Source: Piper betle
Taxonomy: Eukaryota; Streptophyta; Magnoliopsida; Piperales; Piperaceae
Assembly: GCA_033002965.1 (NCBI GenBank)
Contig: JAURVB010013111.1
Span: forward strand, 1-64,000
Length of the DNA stretch: 64,000 nucleotides
Direction of reading: 5' to 3'
Numbering within the stretch: position 1 is the first letter of the stretch; the number at the start of each line of letters is the position of its first letter. The translations under genes were made by a program, and so were the position numbers. This document shows positions 45,841-58,408 of the stretch, piece after piece. The notes below the pieces were generated by a model, which saw only the letters and a list, made by a program, of their open reading frames with translations, was not told the DNA's origin and made no database searches.

Positions 45841-48495
45841 ACTCGGTCAGGAAGGATCAAATGTTGGAGAAAGTATTATTATTATTGTTTATTGTTATAT
45901 TATATTCTATACCTTGTTAAATATTATATTTTATGCTTTTCCCGTTACCCGGTTAAATGAAATACGGGTGTCGGGTGCTTTCCCATACCCTAGCTTTCAT
46001 TTTCATTTTATGAGGGTGTCATCCTCACCTAGCCACCTTCATTCTCTCATCTTCTTCTCCTCTTCCAGTGCCGGCTTCTTCCTTTCTTGGTATTCTTCCT
46101 ATCTCCCTATTCTTAATTTTCATGCATGCATATGTTGAATTGATAATAAGCTTGATAATCCTAAGAACTAAAGTCTTAAATCAACAAGAAGAGCTAAACT
46201 AAATGGTATACAACTGAAATCCCACCATGGCCGACGAGTCAGAATTTTGGGCAAGATGGGCGACTGTAAACAAGAATTTCAAGGCAGCCCTCACACCCTC
46301 GACGGCCCCTCTGGCTGCTGGGTTGAAGGGACGGCTCACCTAGACCCTTGATGCTGATGGGTGGTGGAGTTACATATGTTTGTGGGCAGAGTTGCAAGGG
46401 GTGACGAAGGTGATGGTTTACTCTAAAATTGACGCTATAATGGAAGATTCAAAGGGTAGACGCCAGTTGTTCTTCGTTGACAACATTAAGGGTCCATTAC
46501 AACAATTCATGTCGCCAGCGTAGGCCACTACAGATGACCTTCTCGTTGGAATTCATGGCGGCGGCGTGCAAACGTGGGGAGAATGACCTTACTCCCTGCG
46601 ACATCCAAAGGTGGCCGAACTTCCTATTTTAACGCCGGCTTGAGGTTGTTGAACATCTGATTCGGAGCAAGGTGCAAGAAAGTGGTCATCTTGAAGTTGG
46701 AGAAGAAGGACGTCATCTGTTTTCTTTTTGGTGCAAAGAAGAAGGTAGGAGAAGAAGAGCGTTAGCGAAGAAGAAGATGACAGTTCTGTAAATAATGGTT
46801 GACTCAACACTAGCTCAAGTTAAAAATAATACTTACTCGTAATAAATCTTTAAAAAATAATTATTCTAATGTGTTATGGGTTAAAGTTTCTAAACTAATT
46901 AATTATTGACCTAAATCACCATAAGTAATAAAAATACGGTAATGATAAACATGCGATAATTAATCGGTATACTCAAGTGATTAATTTAAATTAGAAGGTT
47001 ATAAGTAATTAATAAAATAACGAATTTCACCTTTATCATATTAAACTTAATACTAGGTAAATAAAGTAATTATTTTACTAACGTGTTAATAAGGTAGAAA
47101 ATGGGTTATTAAACTATAATCGTATAAAAATCATAAGCGTTGAACCTAAATAGCATAATGAAAATAAATAAAGTTCGAAACTTTATTAAGTTAAATAATT
47201 TAAAATAATTGTATTAGTAATATCTTTAAATTAGAATAATATAAATTATTTTAAATAATTTAATCGAACAACTTAATTAATTAAATTGCTATGAATAATG
47301 ATAGTAATTAAAAATTATAACAGAAGGAAAATATACTGATAATAATAATTAAATATTTGTTTATAAGTTGATAATTATTTTATCATTTGTTAAGCGTGAA
47401 TTATAATGTAGATAAATAATTTAAAATGTAAAGTAGGACTTAAGTGTTTATATCACATGAATAATTTAATATTTAATATTGTTGAATGATATATATTAGT
47501 CATTTAGTTGTATGCATTTCTACTCGAATAAAATTATACTTATGTATAATTTTATGTTCTCGTTTAGATTAGGATCGTTAGTCACAGTTACAGGTTCACT
47601 TACGAACTATCCAAGTCCGTATAATTATTTGAAATGTTGTATTTTCCCTTATTGGCAACCCTAGTTGGCCTGAGCCCAAATTCGACCACCATCCACCGAG
47701 TGTAACCGAGGTCAAGGAATTGGCTTAGTCTGACATGGGCCGCACTCTTTCAAATTACTATGTGGGAGTCTTGGTCGACTTGAGTATCTGACCACCATGC
47801 GCTGGAACGCAACCGGGGTCAACTCAATTCGGCACAAGGCAGCACCCCCTGAAAGATTAAACACCTGCCCCCATGCCGAAAGGGGTGACACCAAGAGGGT
47901 CAACTCAATTCGGCGCAGTGGCGCAAGAAGGCTCATTATAAACTTGTGATACCAAGAGGGTGAGTCAATGACAAATATCAGTAACTACAGGCCATGGGCC
48001 ACGTAGCGTGTGTGTGCATGCATGGGATTGGAAGTAGATGGGGTGGCCACCCCTCCTAACATATTAAGAGCTCAGTATAGGCTCATAATAACTAAAAGTC
48101 TCTTCAAATGATAATTGGGATTATATTGGCTTGTTTCATTTAATTATGCGTCTTAGTGGTTTTATCACTAACGCGAAATTGCCTCCGCAGGTGAGCAACT
48201 TTGGACTGAGGACTAAAAGTGTGTTGGTGAATCTTTTACCAACCCAGGTTTGGTGAATTGATAATAAATTAAACTTCCTTTTTATTCTCTTGTGTTATAA
48301 TTGTAGCTATGGGAAATGGTCCGAGACTGTGGGACAGGTTATTTTATACATTATCATATGCTATCAGAACATGTTTTTTTTATAATTTATAAATTCTAGA
48401 CTTATTTGTTGTATTATGAATCATGTTCCAGAATGTTTTTGTTACATCAATTATATTTTTAGGTAACACCGGTCCGGTTCGGGCAGGTCGTTACA
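45788..48495 (+). mobile_element. Ty3-type solo LTR, copy 2 (2708 bp), with TSD
   Basis: Starts TGTAAAGACTG, ends GGTCGTTACA, and is flanked by the identical pentamer GTTGC at 45783-45787 and 48496-48500. No internal region is present, so it is a solo LTR formed by recombination between the two LTRs of one element. It is the same family as 22083-25222, with the same block order and long AT-rich stretches that differ at scattered positions. A (TA)n run is at 45802-45837. A TATA-like segment and pyrimidine-rich leader lie around 46000-46080. Confidence 0.9.
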
Positions 48496-48573
48496 GTTGC
48501 AAAGGCTACTATTTCTAGCAAGTGAGCATTTAGACATTAACAGGGGGCTAAGGGGTGCATTTCTACAATTCTA

Positions 48574-49680
48574 TGGTAACACCCCATTTTTTGGTCTAAG
48601 GGCAAACTGGAGTACGATTCTACTATTGTTTAATTCACATAGAAGCAAATCTCAACCTGTATGGAGGTTTAAAACGGAAAACCCTATTGGATTTCATATT
48701 ATGCTTGTTGATTCATACTTCCATATGAAGGCTCTTGTGCTTAAATCTCCTAGCATGAGCATTCTGAGCCGAGAGAAAGGTAGCACCTATCCCCGCGACT
48801 AAGAAGGCAATTTTACATATGCGGATGATCGCTTCAAACTATAGAAGAGGCACGCCCATGATATAGTTAAGAGGTTGGATGTTCTGACATGCTCAATTTA
48901 TTATACTTAGTTGAAATGATTGGATTAGTATCTTATTACTTAATATGTATTATTTTCACTAACGTAAACACTGAATCATGGTTACTTGTTCCATATAGCT
49001 GCCAGCGAAATTTAAATACACAGGGTATCATCTAGTTGCAGAGCATCATACCCTAACACTTGGTCTTTATGTGGATCTTCATGGGGTATGAGTTGTATGC
49101 TCTGTTGTCCACGTTTCTTCAACACACAATCAACTATAATAAATAAATTTTGCATACCTTGTAAGCTCCTCTGTCATGTTTCAGAACTTTGAAGCTTACT
49201 CACCTTATAGACAATTGTTAGAGTGCCCCAAAGTTAATACCCTACACAACGATAATAACAACAATAATAATAATAATAAATTAACCCTAAGGCACACACG
49301 ATCACTCAATCACAACCATAAACAGCATAACAATAGACTTAGGGTATTGACCCAATTCAGAGTACAACACTTAGTCTTAAATTAACCATTCTCGATAAAA
49401 GTCATAAGTCTTAAATACATAGCCAATTTCCCCCAAAACACATAGATCAAATACATAGCATGCAACACACACTACCGTCCCCACCACCATGAGCCTCTCA
49501 ATCCATCTACCTACACTAGTCACTGACGTGCACCTGCATATATATAGAAAATCTGTCAATAATTAAACGGATTGATTACTAGTCCATAAATAACCACTGA
49601 TAATACAAGTTGGCAGGTAGGTGTCTTAACACCTACAAAATATCATAAAACTTAACAACACCTTACAAGGCGATGGGAGA
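48574..49680 (-). mobile_element. Ty3 LTR fragment related to 33946-35180
   Basis: Begins with GTAACACCCCATTTTTTGG on the plus strand and shares, in order, GTATGGAGGTTTAAAACGG, ACACACAATCAACTATAATAA, CATGTTTCAGAACTTTG and GCCCCAAAGTTA with the LTR-like sequences at 33946-35180 and 40502-41391. It ends where an Athila/Tat-like relic begins. Confidence 0.6.
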
Positions 49681-49685
49681 GTATT

Positions 49686-51900
49686 AGAGTTTCCAAGAAA
49701 TGCATATCTTAAATGTTTGGGCAAACATTTCAATTCTAGCTTTGGACGTTGGAAATAGATGGTATATTCACTTTGATTTATGGAGTTTGCACACGACAAG
49801 GCTCAGCAGGAACACATTCCTTGGTCAGGCTTGTTTGTGCTTCCAACAAAGCTGCCACATCAATCAGTTCATCAACATCTTCCACTGAGTCATCCAAAAC
49901 TAAAGCTTTCTCCAAAGGGTCTGATGAGTGATGCTTCTCTTGAATTTCAGCAATAGCCCCATGAATTATGTCTATAGAAAAACAATCATCTATTTACTCA
50001 TGGTGCTTCTTTGCCTTAAAAATGTTAAACACAACTTTCTCACCATTAACTTTCATAATCAATTCTTTGGCTACCACGTCTATCAAAGTCTGTCCGGCTG
50101 CAAGGAAAGAATTACCTATAATAAGTGGTACATACTTATCTTCATGTCTAATGCAACAAAATTTGCTGGAAAGATGAACTTATCCACCTTAACCAAAAAT
50201 TTTCAAACTCACCCTTAGGGAAAATGTGTGATCTGTTAGCCAACTACAATTTTACAGTGGTCAACTTCACTTCTTAGAAATAGACAAAGGCATCAGGTTA
50301 ATACTAGCGCCCAGATCACAAAGTGCCTTGCTTGAAAAATTGGATCTTGTTGAAAAATGGATGATAAATGACCTGAATCATTCAATTTAGGAGATAGTTT
50401 TCTCTATAGAAATGAATTGCCTTTCTCATTTAATGACAATGTTTAATATTCTTTAAGTATCTTTTTCTTTAACAATATTTATTACACGAATTTGGCATAA
50501 TTGGGTATTGCTTCAATGTTTCAACAAATGGAATGTTGATAGATAGCTTCCTGAAAAAATTCAAAAATTACTAAAATATTTGGCCTTGCTTACTCTTCTG
50601 CAACCTCTGCAAGTTTGGTATTGTTTACTCTTCCTGAATTTGATAGGAATGGGTCAAGAAACTGGCTTTTGTACCTCTACCCATCCATCGTTATTCTCTT
50701 CCTCCGTGCATTGGTCTTCCATTTCTTCCCTACTTTTTGATTTAGGGCTTTCTTAAGGATTAGGGTTTAGGGCTTAGAGTTTAGGGAAGTATTTCTAGGA
50801 AATCAACTAGGTGGTCTGTTTTTCAATGCACTAGCTAACTGGCTAATCTGATTTTCCAAAGTTCATATGGTGCTTGTTGAGACTTCATTCGTAGTTGTTG
50901 AGTTTGCATGAACTGTATAAACATTTCCTCTATAGATAATTTCTTCTCAGCAAGCCATTCTATTGTGTGCATTGGCTTGAAATCCAGGTGGTGTTTGAAC
51001 TTGTGTTGGAGGTTAAGATTGAGGCTTTTTCCTCTAGACTGATTTGCTCCCCATAAAAAATTAAGGTAATTTTTCCAATCTAGGTTATAGGAATAGGGAT
51101 TATTCTGACTCCTATTAAGGTTACCAATGTAGTTAACTAATTATACTTGTAAGGGGCACTAATCCCAGGAATGAGCATTGCCAAACCATTTAGAAGACTT
51201 GACTTTTGCAACCTAAGCACTTGACTGAGATTGAACTCCTTACTCAATGCTGAAATTTGTGTGGATAATGTATTGAAGGCATCCATTTGAAGAACTCCAA
51301 GTGTGGGCTTCTTTACAATTCTATCATAGGTCATTTGATGATGGTTAGAAGCCAACTTCTCCATTAGTTCATAGGTTTCTTCATATGTCTTAGTCATAAC
51401 AGATCTTCCTGCAGCTGCATCAACAAAATGGAATTGGTTTGGCTCAGCAATTCATTATATAATGTCTAAATTTGCACCCAAGGTTGGATTATATCATATG
51501 TACACTTCCTTAGAAAATCTTTAAATAGCTCCCATGTGTCTATCTGAATTACCCTATTCTAGATGGTGGAAAGTACATCAGAATAAATTTTATTGTCATC
51601 ACTTCTTAAGTGGTAATTGAATTTGATGTGAAAGAATTTGACCATAACCACGCTACACCATTCAAAGAGAAGGAAATAATTGCAATCTGACTGCATCCTC
51701 TAAGACTTGATATTGCTTGTCATAGTCACAAATAGCCACAAAATTGAGCAATTGTTTATTATGATCTTCACTTGGCCATCCATTGTAAAATCTGTGCCTT
51801 TTGGCTTAGGATTTTATTTGTTGTTCGGTTTGGTTTGATCCTTTTTTTCATTCAATTTGCCTTTTAGTTCAATTTGATTTGGATTGGCTTTTAGCTCTCA
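49686..51900 (-). pseudogene. Ty3 Athila/Tat-like gag-protease relic
   Basis: Read on the minus strand, the order is gag (51900-51100), a low-complexity stretch, a protease-like region (about 50400-50250) and a short piece of the pol junction (49760-49686, LELKCLPKHLRYAFLGNSNT). The gag frame at 51397-51137 shows TYEETYELMEKLASNHHQM, which fits the Athila gag region. A protease-linked piece reads like the family's CxLGASINLMPxS motif but is broken. Frameshifts and stops occur throughout and the RT onward is missing at 49686. Lineage is from remembered pattern. Confidence 0.65.
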
Positions 51901-52311
51901 ATTCTAGGGAGTTGGTGTTGCTTGTGCCTTAGTTTGGAAGGCTTTGGCTCATGTGAGTACTTATTGGTGTGGTTTTGTTTCGCATACGTTGTGTTTTAGA
52001 AATAGTTAGTAGGGGTCGCTTATATGTTAGAATGGTTGTTTTGGGGGGTGTTTTAATCATGTAATTAGAATCAAGATGTTATCAAATACCCTAAGTCGAT
52101 GTGATCAGTTTGACTTCATACTAATTTAAAGATTTCTTTAGTGTTGTACTATGTGGGTTGTGTTTATTAATTGTACATGTATTCATATACACCTCTTCAT
52201 TTCTCTATGCCAAAATTCATTGTCTTTTCATTACCTGTTCTTCTCATTTTCTATGAAAAATTTTGTCTTTAAAACACATCTTTCGACCCTGAATTCCAAA
52301 TCGTATTTATA

Positions 52312-52930
52312 ACACCCCATTTTGGTTCACCCGTGAACCAACCCGAAAATGTTACCGGTAACCAAACCATTCGCTATTCTACTTGATTAGGTTAAGCCAA
52401 CCTGGATCTTCCCTCGGCATCTCAAGATGGTGATGCAACATGCAAGGCATGGATGGGATGTTTGGGTTCTAACATTGTCCTACATGCATGCTATGATATG
52501 CAAACAAGTACCCACATAAACCAAATAAACGAAAAGTTTAAAAGAAAATAGTTAATTTTTTTAAGTACAAAATTGACAAAATCTCCCCTAAAAGTGCAAT
52601 AGCCACCATATCAACAACAATTAGTATATATTTGTAACAATAAAAACCAATAACATAGTCCAAACTCAGTATCTTCTTCACATTCTAGTTATCGTCACTC
52701 TGTAGCTCATCTTGTTCATTTTCCACTTACCATTTTCATTCACATGCAAAATATTTACAATAATTTCATAGAATAGCATATCAATTTCATCTACACAGTT
52801 CAATACACATCATCACCATTACATACACTCGGTAGGTACACATGTACGCAATTTCAGTGTTGTTCCTCCGCAGTCTCGACAACGCTCATTCCTCGCAGTT
52901 TTTACTTACATATATAGTAAAAAGATATTA
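52312..52930 (-). mobile_element. Ty3 LTR fragment
   Basis: Plus-strand start ATAACACCCCATTTTGGTTC, then CCGTGAACCAACCCG, TTAGGTTAAGCCAACC and CTCGGCATCTCAAGATG, which align with 41160-41265 (CGTGAACCCAACTGG, GTTAGGCTGGCTTAC, CTCGGCATTTTAAGATG). No internal region is attached. Right border uncertain. Confidence 0.5.
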
Positions 52931-55534
52931 ATAACGAGTGTTACCGATCAAAAAATAACTAATAACAAACTAACATAGGAGAGTTGACCCTCCTGATGAA
53001 TAAAAACTTCATTATGTTTCCTCAAGAACTCTCATAAGGGTAATAATGGGTGACATTGACCTCGCATGACGGCATCCCATTTCCATCTCATTCTCTTTCC
53101 TTGGCCAATTTAAACTACCCCTTTTGAGCAGGAAAATCATTCTCTTTCCTCTCAGCCCTCTACTTCCTCTATATTACTCCTAGCCCTGAGTATAGAGGCC
53201 GAGTACTCTCAGGCATGCACCTTTAGACAATTATCAAATAGTCTACTCTACCTATTTATAAATCAAACTACGAAATTACTTCTAATTAAATGAGAAATCT
53301 AGGATGTTCAACTTCACCTTATTTCCTTATAATGCTGACTTATCAATTCTACTACTTTATAATATGATTAGAGTTTATCCACTATTAATTAATCAATGTT
53401 TTTAATTTTATAAAGTTAAGTAAAGATTATAACTTTTTGAATGGCCCACATTGTTTTTAATAAGAATAAAGTTTTTATGGGCATTTTCTGCCTAATTGAA
53501 AAGTACTGAGATTTGAAGACTAATGTGAAAGTTTAAAAAATAGTTATATGTGATATAATTTGAAATTTTTGCTATTTTTTATAGAAAAAATTGGCAAACA
53601 TTTACCTATGATATTTCCTAACAAATAGGTTTTTTTTTTAACCAAAGCAAGCCCGAGGACTGTTTTGTCACTGTCACAAAATTTCCCTTTTGTCACTTTG
53701 ACAGGTAATCTCAAAACCTTTCCCTTTTTTTGTGGTAATATATGTATGAACCATAATGCAAGATTGTTCTTGCGCGCCCCATGCATGGCATAGATTGAAA
53801 CTGTTTAAGAAAAAAAATCACTCCTCCTGCTGGCCACATCCAGCCACTCTTCTTTGTGAGGTCTAAGGTTGAGGGTCTGTAGTTTTTAAAGTTGTGATCT
53901 AAGGGTGTTAGTTAATCTATTGTTCGGAAATAATATTAACTATCAATCATTTTATTATAACGCCAGGAATATGCACTACATATGTTCATATATTTAAATA
54001 AAATATATCTATACAAACTAAACTATTTACTAATAAGCAAAAAAAGTAAAATCTTAATAAGTTGTGTTCTTGCCACAAATTCAGAAGAAGAGGAAGATAA
54101 CCAAATAAGAATCTCCTCCTCTTCTCTATTTCTTTTATTACTATGCCTTAATTTGTGTAACTATTAATTATCTTTTATCACTATGAGGATATATTTGTCA
54201 TTAGGGGTCTGGGGGGGCAGCACAGGCGGGGAGGGTAATACTATTAATAAAACTTTTGATGGTTTGTAACTAGACTAAGTATTAGTTACTTGTTGTTTGA
54301 TGTGTAGTAACTATTTTGCAGTCGTTTGAATATTGGGCTAATCGAAGGTTGGCATAACGAAACTTATTTGAAGTTTTTTCCCAAATATAGTCCTTCAATC
54401 TTATTCCGAAATAAACTCACACTTAGAATGCTTCAAACATTTTGAATATTTAGATATTATATAGCTCTTCCATGTAAATTACAAGTTCCTTATATAACCA
54501 CATAAGTCTATAACTTATACAATATCAATCACTTAAGTATTAATGTAGAGAAAGTTTTTCTAAACTCCAACATTAGTTTCCCTTTTAAGTTTGAAATCAA
54601 ATTCAAATGAGTGTTTAAAGCTTTAAGCTTTACTTGATTATTCGGTATTAAAGTCTTTAAAAACATATCCATCTCCTAGACATCTTGACCAAGATTAACT
54701 TCATGTTCAAAACATACTCATATGTCTAAATACAAATATGAAATATCACAACACTCCAAATTTAACAAATTATAATTAAACTTATAATAAATTTGTTCTA
54801 TTTCAATTGAACCTTATCATAGAATAATTTATCATATAATTCATATAATTAATATTTCATTAGTAAGATCTAAAATATCCAAATCCAAAACTTAATACCC
54901 CGACCATATTTGGCTAAGTACGGCCAAAAGCAACCAAATCAGTCTCCATTTGGCTCATCTGGCTGCAAGCGGTCAAAGGGGTGAGGGGTGGACAAATGGA
55001 AAGGGTTCTGGAGATGAGAAAATTTGGGTCGTCCATTCATCAAACAGACCAAATTATTTTAGGCTCACAAAAGCTTCTTGAGTCATGCTCAAGGTGCCTT
55101 TTCCCGTATACATATATATTGCAAACGAGCTCCACAAGTACGAGTATGTTAAAGCTTAGATTAGCTCACCAATTTATCTTACTGAAATGAGAAGTTTTTA
55201 AGAAATAAAGTGAATGAGTGCCAGCTCGAACTTAGCTAAGCTAACAGCTTATTGATTCAAATCCGAAGATTTTTGGAATTTTAATAGACACGTGGCACTA
55301 AGAATGAGGAATTTAGGCTTGAAAAAGGAGGAAGGAAATTATTAATTTTTCTAGAAGGAATTTATTATTCAACAGGGAAAGAATCATTTTTTAACAGATG
55401 TGGAATTGAATGTTCCAAATCAGACAATGGCGCATACATAGTCCAGTTAAGTGACTCAAAATTAGTGTAAATAAAGGGATAATATATTTCATCCAAAAAG
55501 AAATGAAATATCAAGCATGGCAATTTAAATCATA
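52931..55534. other. AT-rich intergenic region upstream of nothing recognisable
   Basis: 2.6 kb with no supported gene. A G-run (GGGGTCTGGGGGGGCAGC) occurs near 54205. Short ORFs lack similarity to known families. Confidence 0.5.
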
Positions 55535-56565
55535 TTACATAGATAACCCCACAAGTAGCAAAATCACAGGCAAAGGAAGGCTGGCGAGAAGTTTGGAAGC
55601 TGCACTTGGTTGAATGACCGGACGTACTCCTGGGGTCGCCGGAGACAATCTCTCCGCCGGGGCAGGCGCTGCTGGCTCTTCAGTTACCGGTGTCTCTGTT
55701 GCTACCTCTGGCGTTGTTGAAGCTAAATTTTAACCATGAAATCAGTTAAAACAGTCTGATTCAGTTGAACTTTATGTGCTATAGATCATATAAAAAAATG
55801 CTTACCTCTTGGAGGAATGCCGGGGCCAAACGAAACTGGACCTGTGAATCAATCGTTAAGCAAATTTGAAAATATCAGCTTATAATGTTGAAAAGCAAGT
55901 ACGCGGCAAGAAAGACACTTGTGAGCCACTCGAATAAAGGATTCATATTCCCATTGACACTGGTTGTAAATGAATATCTCTTATCCTACTGTCTATGCAT
56001 AGATTTGTACGCATGTATTTACCTGGAGCTGGCAAAGGAGTTGCAGAGGCTGCAAAGATTGAAAAAAAAACCAATAATGTGTGCATCAGTAATGGATAGA
56101 ATTCGATAGGGGGTAGCGGATAACAAATAACAATAAAGTAGTAGAATCGAAGAGTGAGAGAAATGGATTGCCTCGACACTTGAGGGGGACGGAGGGCATG
56201 TTGCAAGCCCTGGGGAGAGAGATGGCAAGGGTGCGGTTGATGGGGAGCTGGACGGGGACATTGCCGGTGACGATGAGACAGGCGCAGTCTGTGCCACTGG
56301 AGATGAGCGACGCCAGGGACTCGCAGCACTGTGACGTCGGAGAAGCCCCGTTGTTGCTGCTCCCCGTCAGGAAGTTGATGCACGGCGTGAAACTGCTAAT
56401 CATCGAGCTCGTGCAGGCCGTCGATATCTGACCCCTCCCCGGCTCTCCCATCAACGCTAGTACTACTGCAGCTGCCATGATCCCCGCTTGCATCATTCTC
56501 CTAACATTCATGGATGTCGCCTCCAATTTTGTCGCCATGACCCTCTGATAGCTAGCTAGCACCAT
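55535..56565 (-). CDS. Non-specific lipid transfer protein, GPI-anchored (LTPG), 4 exons
   Basis: The protein would bind lipids in the cell wall and export or organise cuticular or suberin lipids while held to the plasma membrane. Exons in coding order: 56565-56172, 56049-56023, 55841-55806, 55722-55535 (stop at 55535-55537). The N-terminus has a signal peptide core (MMQAGIMAAAVVLALMG); a start at the later Met of MNVRRMM is as plausible as the one at 56565. The eight-cysteine motif is complete: C, C, CC, CAC spacing (SQCCESLASL, TDCACLIV), then CNMP and LKC. A Pro/Ala/Thr-rich linker follows (TPEVATETPVTEEPAAPAPA) and a hydrophobic end (LLASLPLPVILLLVGLSM) fits a GPI signal. Intron 1 has a GC donor. 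All frames join cleanly, so it is likely functional. Confidence 0.9.
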
Positions 56566-57336
56566 GCTAATGGTGATCTGGTTTGCAAATGGAACTAGAT
56601 TATTGGCTGCTCAGCTAAGAATCTTGGGTTTTACCAAGCAAAGGTTCATATCACTAATATATACAACCCCGATGCTGGAGAAGAGAAGTGGGGAGATAGG
56701 AAAATAGGAGAAGATACAAGGTTAGAGTTGGAGGTGGGTAATGAGAGCCAACTACCTTAACCAAATTCGTTATATGTGGCACTGATAAGGAAGATCACGC
56801 CATTAAGTCATATATGCTTTAAAATAGACTCATTGAAGTGATCAATGTGTCAATTGGGAGTATTCATAAGTTAAATTAGAGACGAGTCGGTTCATATTTT
56901 GAAGATCTGGGCAACATTCAACATGGTTTCGATAAAACTGCAAGTTTGGTCGTCAAACGAGACAGACACCAACCCTCAATACATACAGTTAGATGGGGTT
57001 GTGCAACAAGAAGCCCCATCTAACTGCAACGACAAGGATCTGTATTTTTCTAGAGAACCAATAAGAAACTGTTTCAAGCTAATTGACTACTTGATACAAA
57101 ATAATTAGAATGGTTATCGCTTCTAACAAAGAAGAATGCATGTTTATTAGAAAATTTTCCAAGCTCTGGAGAGAGGGCATCCAGATGTGAGAGCTAGGAA
57201 GTCAAAACGATGGAAAAAAGAATCGTTGGATTTGAAGAACAGGGGGAAGGGAAAATAATAATGAGAACATTTTAAGAAAGAATTTTGATTGAGTACTGTG
57301 ATTTGTAGTTGTGTACAAAAGGATACAATTATGGGA
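56566..57336. other. Intergenic region upstream of LTPG
   Basis: Holds the presumed LTPG promoter (minus strand). A perfect 13-bp stem with a 15-nt loop lies at 56986-57026. No gene is recognised; the frame 56899-57108 spans the hairpin and has no similarity. Confidence 0.5.
56986..57026. repeat. Perfect 13-bp inverted repeat
   Basis: CAGTTAGATGGGG (56986-56998) and CCCCATCTAACTG (57014-57026) are exact complements around a 15-nt loop. There is no following T-run that would mark it as a terminator-like signal. Confidence 0.9.
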
Positions 57337-58408
57337 CTATTGCTGCTGCTGCTGTTGATGAGATTGCATCAACAAGGCATTGAGCATAATATGGAGGGCA
57401 ACATCATACACAACTCTGTCGTAGTGCATCCCGTCGGCGGTGCACCCAACGCCGCACACCCCGGCTGAGAAGCGCCATGTTTAGCAGGAACAACGGCCCG
57501 CCTGGCGACGCAGAAGTCGGCTCTCCTCGACCTCCCGATCATACGCCGCCCACATCCCCGGACCCATCCGCCGCCTCTTCTCCTCGGTGTTGAGCATGGA
57601 GGCGACAAGCGCCGGCATCCCCATCCAGAACATGCGCGGCGCTTCCACCTCCCGGTGACCGGCCCCTCCCGCCACGGAACCCCGGGGAGAGGGCAGCAGC
57701 GAGAAGCTCAGAGATCGGGCGTAGTCCGACGCGTCGGAGTAGTAGAGCATGTGCCAGAGGCCGGAGGTGAGGACGAGGAGGTCCGGGTGGAGGCGGCGGG
57801 AGCGCAAAGAGGTAAGATACGAGGTGAGGTTGGAAGGGTAGGGAACCCAGACGAAGTCGATCGGGGCGCCGTTGGGGGGAACGACGAGGTGGCAATCGAA
57901 GTGGTGCTTGAACAGGCTGGGCCGGATGGTGAGGTCCGTCTCGTTGCGGTTGTCGAGGAGGGAGATGAGTGAAAGAGAGAGAAGCCGGGCCTGGGAGTTG
58001 CCGGAGACGACGGTCCAGGCCTCGTTGAGGAGGAGCGATGCGTCGCTCAGTGGGAGGATGCGGAAGGAGCACGGATTTGTTGGTATTGATGCCCATCTCC
58101 ATCTCGAAGGAACGACGCCGCCATCGCTACCGGTCCAGACGACCGCGGCGTGGAGTAGGGCGAGGCAGGAAGTGGAGGCGTCAGATGACGAAGAGGAGTG
58201 GAAGGCTGCGAGGTCCATGGAAGAAGGGAAGTGGGGGGTGAGGTGGATGAGGAGGCCGAGGAAGATGAAGACGGTGGCCCGAAGAAGAAGGCCTTGTTCC
58301 GGCTAAGGTGCCCCCTGCCATTAGCATGAGGAGCAATAGCACCGCCACCCCGACTACCACCGCCCCCATCACCATCATCATCCTCCCCCTCCTCCCTACA
58401 ATAAACAC
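57337..58408 (-). pseudogene. SGNH/PC-esterase-like membrane protein, frameshifted
   Basis: The central frame (58218-57481) begins DLAAFHSSSSSDASTSCLAL and has motifs of SGNH-type acyltransferases or esterases: AWTVVSGNSQARLL at the place of the GDS block, VLTSGLWHMLYYSDA, and MFWMGMPALVASMLNTEEK. Its continuation lies in other frames: LFLLNMA, then CTADGMHYDRVVYDVALHIM ending at 57337-57339 after a poly-Gln tail; DGMH matches the DxxH block. At least two frame changes occur between 57500 and 57440. Upstream, the sequence in frame with DLAAF gives a membrane segment (LLLRATVFIFLGLLIHL) that is reached only through another one-base shift near 58295. It is a Golgi-type anchored enzyme in design, but broken as read. 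True pseudogene or uncorrected indels cannot be told apart. Confidence 0.6.
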
